From Hypsibius dujardini (lineage: Eukaryota; Tardigrada; Eutardigrada; Parachela; Hypsibiidae), in NCBI GenBank assembly GCA_001579985.1, contig LRSR01004711.1, forward strand, positions 1 through 64,000: 64,000 bases of DNA, read 5' to 3'. How positions within the stretch are numbered: position 1 is the first letter of the stretch; each line of letters begins with the position of its first letter. The position numbers and the translations under genes are program-made. Shown here piece after piece: positions 34,909-46,131 of this stretch. Below the pieces are notes generated by a model. The model saw nothing but the letters and a program-made list of their open reading frames with translations. It searched no databases and was not told the origin of the DNA.

Positions 34909-35192
34909 AAAGAGGCAAACTTGTGCGTTTCAACCATATTCTCGTGTTAAATTACAATCCGGCGCATCACCCGTCTAACTGTCTCATCACCTACCGGAAC
35001 TACGTGGGCCATCAACATTGATTACGTATTGCATGCGCAAGCAAAAATAAAGATGACTTGGAGTGATTAAATGATTGGAGAGAACAGGGCTGGCACTAGT
35101 ACTACAAAAATTTAAAAATCGAAGTAAATATGTATTTGAAACTGATAAATTAAGTGGGCAATTAATAAGTACTGGAATCGTGATCATACATA

Positions 35193-35420
35193 CATCTTTG
35201 GTCAGAAAAATTGGGAGGTTCAATTTCTTACCACAAGGCTGCATTGATTTCAGGCAGAAATAGTTGGCCACAACACCACATGTGCAATCTGTGGCGCAGT
35301 GTAATCTTGTGGCCAACTATTTCCGCCGCTATCAAAGCACTTTTTTGAATAGCCTGCAACCTTGTGGTAACAAATTGCCTTTTGACAAATCGAGCGTCCC
35401 GATTTTTCTGACCAAAGGTG
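35193..35420. mobile_element. 228-bp long-inverted-repeat MITE, TA target site
   Basis: Ends CATCTTTGGTCAGAAAAAT and ATTTTTCTGACCAAAGGTG are inverted repeats, with further complementary stretches inside (ATAGTTGGCCAC / GTGGCCAACTAT). TA flanks both ends. The paralogous site near 14790 lacks the element and reads CATA|AAAGACC, so insertion into a TA is directly visible. Confidence 0.85.
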
Positions 35421-35565
35421 TACAAGACCTACTATCATAGGACTCAGATTCATACGATTGAACATTGAAAGTAATACGGTATTAAGATCACGTAGAGTAT
35501 TATAACCGTACCGTATCTAAACTTACTAAATATGGAGCCGTCGCCAATACAGTGAAAAACAAAAA

Positions 35566-35598
35566 CGTGGCATTGCCAATGGCAATGGCAATGCCACG
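35566..35598. repeat. Perfect 13-bp stem hairpin
   Basis: CGTGGCATTGCCA and TGGCAATGCCACG around a 7-base loop (ATGGCAA). Confidence 0.8.
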
Positions 35599-36427
35599 CT
35601 TTCGAAACACCCGAGCCCATCTGAACGAAGTTTTTGAAAACATTTTCCAGAATTGTTTTGAAACAAACAAAGATAATAGCTTCATAAATCGTATGATAAA
35701 AGTCCAAAGATAGATGAAAACATTGACTAGAACTTTTTCGCCCATCCAGCCCTACAAAATTAAAAAGACCTGAGCTTATTCGTATGATCTTATAAAATTT
35801 CGTTGGTCTTACAAAGTATGTATAAAATACGCCTGACGAATTACATAAAACTTTTCTAAAGATTTTTGTCAGATACGAAATTTTTGCTGCGTCATGTTTA
35901 CAAGGGCTAAAACTGTACACACGGATCAAAATAATTGCGATGGTACATAATATGTACGGCGTACGTTTCTTGGTGGCCGCACATAATATGCATGATATAA
36001 GCCGCTGTTTCTACGTACAAATTTAAGGTGACAATTCGTCCTATATGTGTACGGAAAAAAGATTTCGTACGCCAGATGTGCACTAGGGTACTGCAAGTAT
36101 CTTCGTTTTGCATCGCCCGAATGGGTCGAGCCAGAATGCTCCTGCAATTACAGTGCCGCAATGTTTGTAGCGACCACTCTCCTGGAGTTTTCATAGCTTT
36201 GCAGAAACTTTTTGTAGCAAAAAAATTCGTTAATGACTGGTTTTTACATCTTGTATCTCACTAGTTTTCCTCATTTGATTTGGTGGAGCAATGGTTCAAG
36301 TTATTACTTGATTGACCCGGTACTCCGAAAAGGATTTCTATCAGACATTTTTTACCGGAAATGAAGTTCAAGTGATTATGAATAATGGCGCAATGCGCGT
36401 GTACTGACGTACTGACGACCAGGCTTG

Positions 36428-38118
36428 CTAATTAGGCTTAGACTTGAGAGCGGGGATGTAGCGAGCACGCAAGCTCAGCGTGTTGATATGGCCAGGCCGA
36501 CGGCAACATTTACAGTACACAACGCAACCGATGATTACAACGCCACCGATAACCGTCGCCCACGCAATCCAATTGTAAATGGATTGTTGAGTTGTTGGTA
36601 CGAGTATTTCACTCGTTTGAGGTGATGTCATTGGAGGAGGAGGAGATGTCAGCATGGTGGTCATGTCTGTTGGCGCATCGGTCGTGGCATCGGTGGACGG
36701 TGATGTTTCCGGTACGGCCGCGGTCACGGAAATCGGACTGGTTTTGTCTCCGTAAATCAGTTCAAACCCGCGAGAACAGTCGCGAGAAGAGACCAGGGAG
36801 CTGCAGCAATAGACGTCAGCGCTAAGCCTGACGTTTTCCAGCACCGCCTGTGGGTACCAGGACCATGGCGGAAATGCCGTTGTATTGTCCTGTGGGTAAT
36901 TTTACTTAGATCTAGCTTTTGAATTTAAATCGAATTAAAAATCAGCTTATGACAAAATCTTATGTTGAGTTGAATTAAAACCGATTTAATTAATTCAACA
37001 AAGTTTTCTGTTGCAAATGAAATCATCTTTTATTTGAGGGAGCGTTCAATAATGACGTCAGCGCCATGTAGGGTAGGGGGGTTGTACTTTGATGACGAGC
37101 TCTGACGTTAAGGGGGTGGGGATCCAGCCGTGGCTGACGTCAGCATATATCGTTTCGATTTTTCGCCAATTCCTAATTCCTTTTTTAGCTTTTTGTGTTA
37201 TTCTCCATCAATTCAACGGAAAAAATCTCGACGGAAACGGTGGCGCTTAAACAGACAGGATAGAAGTGCAATGTTGTTGTTGAGTTTGTGGCAAAGTTGT
37301 CGAACGCGACTTGCCAATAATTATGTTCCGCAGACAAAGAAGGAACCTTCTCTTAACGATGAATTTATCAAATCCTATCGAGACTCTCGCCCGGATTTGG
37401 TCAAGAAGGGGTCGGTTCGAGCTGACGTCAGTGTTTGAAGAACAAGGGGGTCTAAGAATTTCTGACGAGCTTTGACGGAAGGTGGGGGGGGGGAAGAAGG
37501 TCGATTAATGTCCGGCGCTGACGTCATTGTTGGACGCTCCCTAACTGGCAATATAAAACGACGTTTTGTGGTAGTTGAAATCAATTCTGAATTATTTCAT
37601 TTCCATTTAAATTACAAATTCCCACAAAACAAAGCGTTTAATTTTGAATTAAATGAGTAATAATTTATTTAAGACTTAAAGCGTATGCTAGCCAATTTCA
37701 ATAACTATTTATATTAATCCAAAAGCAACTCTACCTGCGGGTTCTCCATGGATGCTTCTGGTCCGGCTAGATTAATTGAAATGTCCCTGAAGCCGGTTGC
37801 GGTGCTGTCGAGCCGTCGCAACCATATACTGTCCGCGTTGCAGAAGTAAAATGTGTGTCCGCTCTGACAAGCCAGGATCTGCTCGTAGTTATGACCGACC
37901 GGAAAGTCGTGCCGTTCCTTATGAAAGGGAACCAAATTGTTGTTCCTCACCTGCCTGATCTGTTTCACGTCCTTTTCCGATCTTGGACCAGCTTGTTTCA
38001 TTTCAGCGCAACTGATGTCGTTTATCCTTATGGAAGGGGTGGAATTCATGGTCACGACGGATTGAAGAGAGAGAATCGTAGTCACAGATACGATAATCAT
38101 GAAATGGTGACTTTCCAT
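36428..38118 (-). CDS. TM2 family type I membrane protein (TM2-4)
   Basis: Exons 38118-37735 and 36889-36428 join in phase 0, 281 residues. Signal peptide about 1-24 (MIIVSVTTILSLQSVVT). The ectodomain has CAEMKQAGPRSEKDVKQ, EQILACQSGHTFYFCNADS, WYPQAVLENVRLSADVYCC and RDCSRGFELIYGDK. The stalk contains PPPPMTSPQT. Membrane span about ATVIGGVVIIGCVVYC. The tail RRPGHINTLSLRARYIPALKSKPN keeps the family tyrosine (about 272), but its context (ARYIPA) does not fit ITIM or YxxPhi. Intron 1 carries a 504-bp MITE. The S gene that should precede it lies at 39.4-44.1 kb, separated by an inverted GY fragment. Confidence 0.75.
37038..37541. mobile_element. 504-bp MITE with four TGACGTCA motifs, in TM2-4 intron
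   Basis: Ends GGGAGCGTTCAATAATGACG and the complement of CGTCATTGTTGGACGCTCCC match at 26 of 28 positions over the full terminal repeat. Other TM2 introns show the uninterrupted site (TTTAATTTAACTGGC), implying a target duplication of about 3 bp of TAA/TGA type, which fits PIF/Harbinger-like elements. TGACGTCA occurs at about 37053, 37135, 37421 and 37519. No transposase frame was recognised. Confidence 0.8.
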
Positions 38119-38575
38119 TTTAAAAAAGATATTCTGTCAGGATAGCGTTTTTTAATGAAGGAACGCAGTAGCTGAGGAACAGAATTTGAGTTTTTACGAA
38201 TGATGAAAGAATCGTTGATTGCCGCTGTTCATTAGCTGGGAAGCACAGAAGCGGATGTGTCGGTCGGGAGCCAACTCTGTGGTGCTCACTTCCCCCGATA
38301 GGAAAATTATTGTAAACCCATTTATTCACAAGCAATGGATTGTATTGTTACGTGATATAACGAAAGTGTGCTCGCGGACTCTAGACTTCAATTTTCGGTC
38401 ACAAATCAGCCATCATATATAAATAAAGTGCAAATTCTCTTGATTAGCCCGCCATATTGTGCCTTACTATCTTGTCTCCGTCCGTTTATCTGTCTTTCAG
38501 ATAACTGGATAACATCATAGCGGGTGTGACAGTACATCTATTATTTTAATAAGAAAATAGTATGTCTGTTGTAAC
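38119..38575. other. TM2-4 upstream region
   Basis: 38119-38220 matches the upstream sequence of TM2-3 and TM2-5 (TCTGTCAGGATAGCGTTTTT). The rest is private. No gene. Confidence 0.5.
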
Positions 38576-39380
38576 ACACGCTCCGATGAGGCAGCAAACC
38601 CCAGCTGAAACACGATATGACATCGGGACGTTTCGTGTCATTTCAGACACAAACGGCCAAGGATCTGACCTCAATCTCTTTTCCACGGCAAACATCAATT
38701 CCCAGACTACCCAGGGCCTTTACAGAAGCCGAAATTAAAACCGAATAACGCCATCAACTATTTTTGTCTGCTTTTATTCAGGTTTCAATCATGTGTTGCA
38801 ACTAGAACTGATTGTAATATACGTTTGTATACTGTACAATTGTACAGTATAGTTAACATATCAGTTGTGCATATTAGTTAGTACTTAACAGCGCTGGAAA
38901 TATATAAAGCTAATTTATTTTTATAATTAGTAGCGATGTATGCGAAAATTTAAAGCGAATAAGCTGACACTAATACAATACAATACAATATAATGTTGGG
39001 TATTCTCGAGATCTTGGCACGTGAACCGGTGTCTACCGAACCTGTCACCTCCTCAATGAACTTTTCTTCAAACATATTGTGAGGGTACCAATGTTGCCCC
39101 TGACCTTATGAACCAAAAAGCCAAAAATTTAGTTGATTCCGTTGTGTAAATGCCGCTCTTCCGTCTTTATAGTTCGTCATACGCCATGGTGTAATAGGAG
39201 TTTTGCGAGGGTTACAACTTGTTGTGGGTCGGTTGCTGACTTAGTGATTTAGGTTTAAGACTGAATCTGGAAGAAGCAACGCCCCATCATAATGTTGTCG
39301 GATGAAGGAAGGTTGCCTAAAAAAGAGTTTGGTGTACGGTATGTAGTCGTACTAGTATTAAAGTATGACTCTAGCTTACT
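38576..39380 (+). pseudogene. Inverted GY last exon with 3' flank
   Basis: A TTTCAG acceptor at 38641-38646 is followed by the 92-bp last exon (38647-38738, DLNLFSTANINSQTTQGLY), then by the GY 3' flank to 39380. It points against the surrounding cassette and replaces most of the normal S-TM2 spacer. The homology starts within the preceding intron (ATGAGGCAGCAAACCCCAGC). Confidence 0.8.
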
Positions 39381-39426
39381 TGATTGCTCATTTGAGTATC
39401 CGATTCCATTGACACCACACTGTACA

Positions 39427-42400
39427 CTACTGTACACTAAGATGCTCCTCAAACAAAGCGTTTGAAGTATCTGCAGAACCTACGTGTAACGGTTGTGGCG
39501 GAATAAGACGATCTACCATAGAACGAACATTCTCGTGCAGCGAACTCGAATCCTGCTGGCGCAGTCGTTGTGACACTCTCTTTCTCCGACGTTCGATGTC
39601 GATCTTAACTTTTTTTGTCTTCCGATAGGTCTGCCAAATGATCCACGAAAAAAAGCAAAAAACTGCTAAAGCAGCTCCACCGGTAGCTCCAACGAGAATA
39701 GTTCCCGAGTCCGTTCGGTCTACTTTAGCCAGCCCTTGGTCCGTTGCTAACGGGAATCCCGGCACGACGGTTGACAGCGCTTTCCAACGTTTTCCCGTAA
39801 ACGCGAAGCTGCAGTTCTTGCAGCGCAGCTCCCCTTTTGTCGTATCTGCAATATACAACGTCACATTGCCGATTTCGTAAACCGAAGCATCGGGTCGAAT
39901 GCTGCAGTTTAATGAGGAATTATCGCGGCTGATGATGACGCATTCATCCTTCCCGACTGACACTGCAACAGTCTCTGGCAAGTTTTGCCCGGTGAACCGT
40001 ATAACGGTCTCCTCAGCCAATGGACCATGAATGGGATTATTTCCTAGCAATATTGGCTTGGTGCTATCTATAGAGTCCGCAGCCGGAGTTCTTCCCGTTG
40101 CATCGGGCTCCTCGCACGTAAGCATTTGCGTACTGTTGTTATCGCTGGAGCTGCACATGTCTGTTCCATTTCGGAATGTCCATCCACAGGTCGGATAGAG
40201 GGAAAGGCATTCGTTGCAGCTGAGCTGATTACAGTTCTTGTAAACTATCATGGAAGCGGTCGCAATAGTGGCGGACTGTTGACCGTCCGTCACTTGGATT
40301 AGAACCGTTTGGTGGTCGTAGAATGGGTGCCCCGGGCTGAGCCAGATTCTCAAGCGCAGGCTTGCTGGTATGGGACACTCAAGGACGGGGTGATCGTTCG
40401 TCGTGACATGCCACACCGGTAGGGTCTGGTCGCTTTCCTTGTGGTTCTCGCGGCCGGGGAAAATACACATCACGACCAAATTGGATTTGTCAAAGTCTGG
40501 ATATCGAGCCAGGGTAAGCTTAACCTGCAAAGTATAGACCCTGGCAGTGTGAAACATGGCACAAGTAGAGAAGGCAAAAGTAAAATCAGTCCAATAATTA
40601 GAATTTCAGTCACCGAAGCTCTGGTTGATTGAAAGTGTTACAGTTTCGCAGTTCCGGTTTCAGTTCTACAGTAACTAAAACTTTATTTTTAATTTTAGTC
40701 CAAATTAGTTCGTGCATTGCAGTACCGAATATTATTAATTATTCGCGTGAAGCTCCAAAAACCGCTCTTGCAAGACACTCTTCTCATAAAAAACTGTGAA
40801 AAAGCTATAGTTAGGTCCTGATATTAGGCTACCTTAAGCCACAAACTCAACTCGATCATTGTTGGTTTTTTATGAAGGCTCCAATTTTGATGACTTCTCA
40901 CATTTGGATAAATCGTGATGTTTCGATTCCCACTCTTCCCGATTCAGTTTGTCTTTTAGCACGTTTTAGTTATCAATCTAATTTGATTTGAGTGACAGCC
41001 CAACACCTTAGGAGCATACTGATACCGAACTGGTTGCGATCATATAGCACACACAAAGAAACTTTGCGCCGAGAAACGAAGAGCACTTTTCAGAAAGCAA
41101 TTTAATGACAAAATCATGCTGAATTTCTGTCTGGTTTTTGGGGACTGTGTCTCTCGTAAAGGCACCCGTTTCATGAAACTTTGTTTTCGTTGCTTTATTG
41201 TGGCGGATGGTCCAAAAATATGTTTTGGTTTTCCGGAACCAATTATTTTTTGGTAGCAAATGAAGGTGCGATCTGATCCATTAATGAGATCGGATCTGCC
41301 ATTGGTTTCTGTCTGGTATTTTTTGGAGTGCAAATTAAATTTCATTTTTTTGACTTGCGTGAATACTCACAAGGACAGGCGTTGTAAAATAAAGTGAGAC
41401 AGGGGGATCATTAGTGACTGAGAAATCACGTTTCTAAATTTGCTTCAAAAGCATTCCTGAACCGGGTACGTATATGAATAAGCCTGACTAACTCTTCGAA
41501 CTGTTCACGTACTCGTCTCTGTGAGATCTGTGGTGTGTGTTCCCGAACTTGGTAGCTTAGACTATCCATCCGTGCGAGTGAGTTTTTTCATATACTGTAC
41601 GATGACTAACCAGATGGTCGGTCGTAGACGACGTCCGGACGGCGGCATAGAAGCTGCTGTGCATGTGCCGAATAGTTGGGCATGAGCTTGCTCGTGCTCC
41701 CCGATGTGGGTTTAGCCAAAAATTGCGTTGCTCGGTCAGGGTGATGTTAAACCGGAAACATGTCTGACGAATCGTGCACCTAATAAAAATTCAAAATTAA
41801 AAGAACCATTGTAGTTGCACCTTAGGGCACCTTACTTGTTCTCTAAAATACACCATCCGCAGTCATCCATTCTTGAGAATACACATTGATCACACGTCGA
41901 ATAAGATGAACAGGAATTCAAAGGAAGACGTACAAGCTAGAAGACAGGATAGAATCAACATCACGCCTTCTATGGTTCATTAGTTTGGAGCTATTGTCAA
42001 TCGAGTGAGGTTGGGTTGACCGCCCCAACATTCAGGGGGGGGGTCTACAATCGATTAGAAAAGACCATTCGAGACCTGTGATTAAATGGAGCAAAGGGAA
42101 CCATAAAGTTTGATAACGTTTGATTCGTATTTGTTGTTCGTGTTCCATTTAAGTCGAAGCATGATTGATGAAGCTTCAAATAAACCTTTGCTCCCGTTGC
42201 TCTGCCTTTATTTTCTGTTCCATTTAACACGCTAGCCCAGGATGTCCAGTGGAATTTCAACTAATTATTTATTTTTTAAGCTCCACGTTAGTTCCCTTTG
42301 TTTCTTTATCCCATTTGCTCACTTTGTTCCTTTTGTTTGATTCCCTTGCCTTACCCCTTTTTGTTCCATTCCTTCATTGTTTCTTTGCTTATTATTTGTT

Positions 42401-44089
42401 ATATTTTGTTCATACTGATTTACAAAGTTCCACTTCTGTTCCCTTTGTTCCCTTTGTCTCTTTGTTTGGTTTTCTTGCTCTGCCTTTTTTTGTTAATTTG
42501 ACCCTGTAAGCCCAAATGGCTCGTGAAAGTATTAATTTTCTAATTTTAACTTTTGTTCCATTTGTTCTGTATTTTAAACTTCTGCCATCTTCAAACGTAC
42601 CTCTTTTTCTGTCAGGATGTCAACCACGACATCCTTGTTGCTTATGGCCATCGCAAGGATTTTGCCGTTTTCACTCGTAAAAAACTCAGACGAGGGCTGT
42701 TTCACAAGGCTCTGCATCTTAGAGTGGAATAAGGAGACATTTCTTACACGTAAACAAACACTTGGTATACCATCAGCATTTGCATCAAACCTGATTCAAA
42801 AGATGAACGGCGTGCTGATTGCGGTACAGAATGATGATTTGATTGTCAATGCGAGTGGCAAGAATTTCCGTCACGTGGCCTTCAGAAAAGACCGCCGTGC
42901 ACAGCTTCTGCCGCGGGATAAGATCTGACTTTTGTTCTGCATCGAATCCACCGGCAGTGGTATTCAAGACAAGAGATATATCGAAACTACAAACGAACCG
43001 GCTCTTCGTTGACGGTTGATCCGGTATAGACGAAACAAATGCCACGTAAAGCAATAGTTGACCGTTATCGACTTCAGCATTTGCAGCGGTCGCTTTCGTC
43101 AGAAGAGGTGTGTGTCCATGGCAGCTGCAGGTCAACGCAAAAAATTCTTGGCCTTCACAGTGGTTGGTCATGAGGAAAAGACCAGTACTACCGACGATGG
43201 AACTTGTGCCGGACGCGGTTCCCCTCTGTTGCGCTAACTCAGTCACTACGGCAAAGTCTTGCTTCCCGCTTTTGAATTTGTAAATTATTCGGCCAGTCCG
43301 TCCAGTTCCAGTTCTAACAGGTGAGAACATCGGACATCCCTGAGAAGCCTCTAATGAAAGCATTTTTCGTTCCGCAGTTTCCCAGGGGCCAAACGGTCGG
43401 TGGGGTAAGTTTATCTCATTGGCTGGCGTGAATGAAACAGCCGTCGAGCTTACGTCGACGATGATGGCCGTTCCGCCCATTATCTGCTTTCGAAAGTACA
43501 CAAGGTGTGGATAGAATCCATCTTGACTGTTAGCCTGATGAAGGTCGTTGCAGAAATTGACTGTCTGAAATGGTGAACGTATTTGCATTACGTCGGGACT
43601 CTACTTGCCTTAAAATGAGGAGGTACTAGCTACTCCGTAATATGCAACCAACTTTGCCATTACTCTATAGTACAATACGCATTTTCAGCAGCGTCAGCAG
43701 CTAATTCGAAACTTTAAAAAAACGATAATGCAGGTGGTTTATATACCTTTTCCTTAATTAAGGAAGAGGGTAAAATCAATGTCGTGGCCACTGTCAAGAC
43801 TCACCTTACTCGTCCATTGGCTCGCGTTATGTTGGAGATCATGCAATGACGCATTCAACATAACTGGTGTTGAGCTATTGCCTCGGCAAATGAGGTAAGT
43901 CCCGATGTCTTCACTAAACACCACAACGGCGGACCGTCCATCAAGCGGGAAACTTTTGACAACTCGGCCGTCATAAGTGCTCATCAGTAGCACGGTGGAC
44001 AGGCCCAGCACTAGTGTCGACGGAACACTCGGCCAACTTGCATACAAGTCGATTATACGAGTCTTTCCTACCCAGCAATCGGTGGACAT
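39427..44089 (-). CDS. S, Sema/PSI/IPT single-span receptor (S-D)
   Basis: Exons 44089-43805, 43564-42791, 42717-42601 and 40524-39427, all phase 0, give 757 residues. The N-terminus MSTDCWVGKTRIID extends the form seen at 18.3 kb, where a TGA replaces the Trp codon. Then come a hydrophobic signal segment (TLVLGLSTVLLM) and the Sema-like region with QDFAVVTELAQQ and LLLYVAFVSSIPDQP. Exon 4 has the PSI (CNECLSLYPTCGW), the IPT (GPLAEETVIRFTGQNLPE), the membrane span (GATGGAALAVFCFFSWIIW) and a basic tail ending FEEHLSVQ. Intron 3 is about 2.1 kb. All frames are open, so it looks functional. Its downstream partner TM2-4 lies beyond the inverted GY fragment. Confidence 0.85.
40525..42600. other. 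S-D intron 3
   Basis: About 2.1 kb, parallel to intron 3 of S-E (54023-56021) along most of its length. No exon is seen. The minus frames near 41000-41340 have partial equivalents at 54470-54780 but no sign of coding constraint. Confidence 0.7.
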
Positions 44090-44491
44090 TATACAAGCGC
44101 GCTTTTATTATGCTATTTAAATAGTTACAATATGCTATTTAGCTCCCTTTTATGCCATTACACGCTGATCCGTGTAATCAGATGCGTGTAATCGCTGATG
44201 CGTAGAGCGGTGCTACAGGTGCGCGAAGCTAACGCGGCAGTACAGTATCTCAATTTGCGACGCCTTTGTAATCAATGGTTGGAAATAGAGCAATGTTGAC
44301 CACAGCATAACCATATCACGATGCCAAAATATTATTGCATTGAGAAAACTGTTAGTTTAGAGAAGGTGGAAAAAACACCCAGGACTCGCTTAGGGTCCTT
44401 ACAAATCGGAACCAAGGCCTCTCATGGTAGGGCCAGAACTAAAATGCATTTTTTTCACGATCGAACAAAAACTTCAGCCTCTCGTCCTTTA

Positions 44492-45599
44492 CCCTAGTAA
44501 TATTCTGAGACGGATGTCCTCCCGCTATACGCGGCGTTCATTGGAAGGTGTAAATTTTTACTAGTGGAGATACAAAATTTGCTCCGCGTGAGTAAAAAAA
44601 CTATGCCCGGTGTAAAGAGAAGTAAAAAATGTCTTGGAAATGTCCTGCAGAACAAAATAGCTCATGCAACCAATTACGATTCTATTTTTTCGAATTATTT
44701 GCTTTTCTTGGCAATGTTTTGTTTCTTTTGGTTTTCATCGCGCCTAGAAGTAATTTTTCATCATGATTTATGTTATTTTCGATCAAGTTTATTTCTTCAT
44801 TTTCTATCACGTGCCAGATAACGAGCGCCTGGAGATGGATATTTGTTGGCATTTGGAGAATTAGCGTCCTTTTAGTTTTTTTCAATTTTGATCTTCTGTT
44901 GTTATTGAAACATGGATTCTTAATATTTTTTGGATGCGGAATTCAAATGGAGTTTGATTATGTACAGGCTCAGGGGATGTTACGTGTTTTTGGCATTGTT
45001 TTTCCTTGCATTTCGCCCGGCCGTTGCAGCTGCATGATTGCCAGGTAGACTACTTTGATCGATCTATTAGTTGGCTCTGCGTGATTTTGTTTGTGCCTGC
45101 ATTTGCTCAGACTTCTGCCGTTTTAGGATTAGGGTGTATTTAAAATTATAGGGTTAATTAGAAAATCATATAGGGTTCAACAAAATAATTATGATTCAAA
45201 ACTAAGTTAGGACAACGGCAGAATTCTCGGGTAAACGCATCAGGCAAATCTTCGGAAAGCTAATCAATGAATCGATCGGGTAGGGCTATCTGCAAGTTTG
45301 GCAGTTCCAGGGTTGGTCAATTTTCGCATTGCCGTCTGCCTCGCTCCACCGGCTCTTCGTTGTTTTTTGCTGTTGTGTTTGATTTTACTCGTACTGCAAT
45401 ATGCAAAATAAAAAATATATTTGAGATACGTGTGGATTTTTATACCGCCTGAGCGAAATTGCTGTAGAAGAACATTTTTACTCTCCAGGATGAAAAAGCG
45501 AAATCTAAAAGACACATTTTCGCGAATAAATTTATACTCACATTTTCCCTCTCCAATGTACTTCACTATATACTTCCGGTGTAAATAATTCTCTTGGGG
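44492..45599. mobile_element. 1.1-kb insertion with TTA target duplication
   Basis: Starts CCCTAGTAATATTCTG and ends ATTCTCTTGGGG, with TTA at 44489-44491 and 45600-45602. The paralogous sites at 6450, 11900 and 57940 lack it (CCCTTATCATTTTG). The left end matches 30146-30330. Inverted ends are very short (CCC/GGG), so the family is uncertain. No transposase was recognised. Confidence 0.65.
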
Positions 45600-46131
45600 T
45601 TATTATTTTGAAACGTATGGAGGTGTTACTTTGGGGTCTGATCTCTAGAGCCCCGGGATGTCAAAACATTTCCAAAAACATCAGTTTCTCCATCAAATTT
45701 GAAGCTCTCTTGAGAGCTTAAAACCTCCTAGATGCACTTATTAGTAGAGCTTATATTGGATCTCAACAAACTTCAAATTTCATCGAAAAACTCAAGTTCT
45801 AGGAAATGTTTGTCTTGATAGGTTTGGCACCTGCAGTCGTTTATTCTTGGAGTTGTTGTTTTCGCAACCGGGCCATTGATAGCTTCCAGGCCGACCTCGC
45901 CTTTTTGATAGCTATTTTGTGATATGGTAAATCATACATGACCTAGTGTATCAGAGAACCAGCCAATAAGACTCCGGCCACATGCGATATCGTGTCGCTT
46001 AACGGATAATTATCCGAGAGGGTTTACTTGGTAATGTTGCATCGCTCTCTGAACTCAATTTTGACTTAAATAATTAGGTCACTGTTGGGCATCTCACCTG
46101 CCGAGATGGCGCGGTTAAAACCATCAAGATT

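Larger units (their letters stand above)
34909..36427. other. GY/TM3 flank debris (unit D 3' side)
   Basis: 35090-35560 matches 14680-14930 and carries a MITE. 36100-36135 is all that remains of the TM3 5' end of this unit (CTTCGTTTTGCATCGCCCGA). 36150-36410 is the TM2 3' flank. 35600-36090 matches nothing else in the window. Confidence 0.5.

Noticed and set aside
35450-35929. 159-codon minus frame starting MIRVYSFSPCKHD
   Set aside because: Rich in Phe/His/Cys/Ile, crosses repeat boundaries and the hairpin, and has no counterpart in paralogous DNA.
41008-41345. Overlapping minus frames in S-D intron 3
   Set aside because: The counterpart in S-E intron 3 has different stops, so there is no sign of coding constraint.
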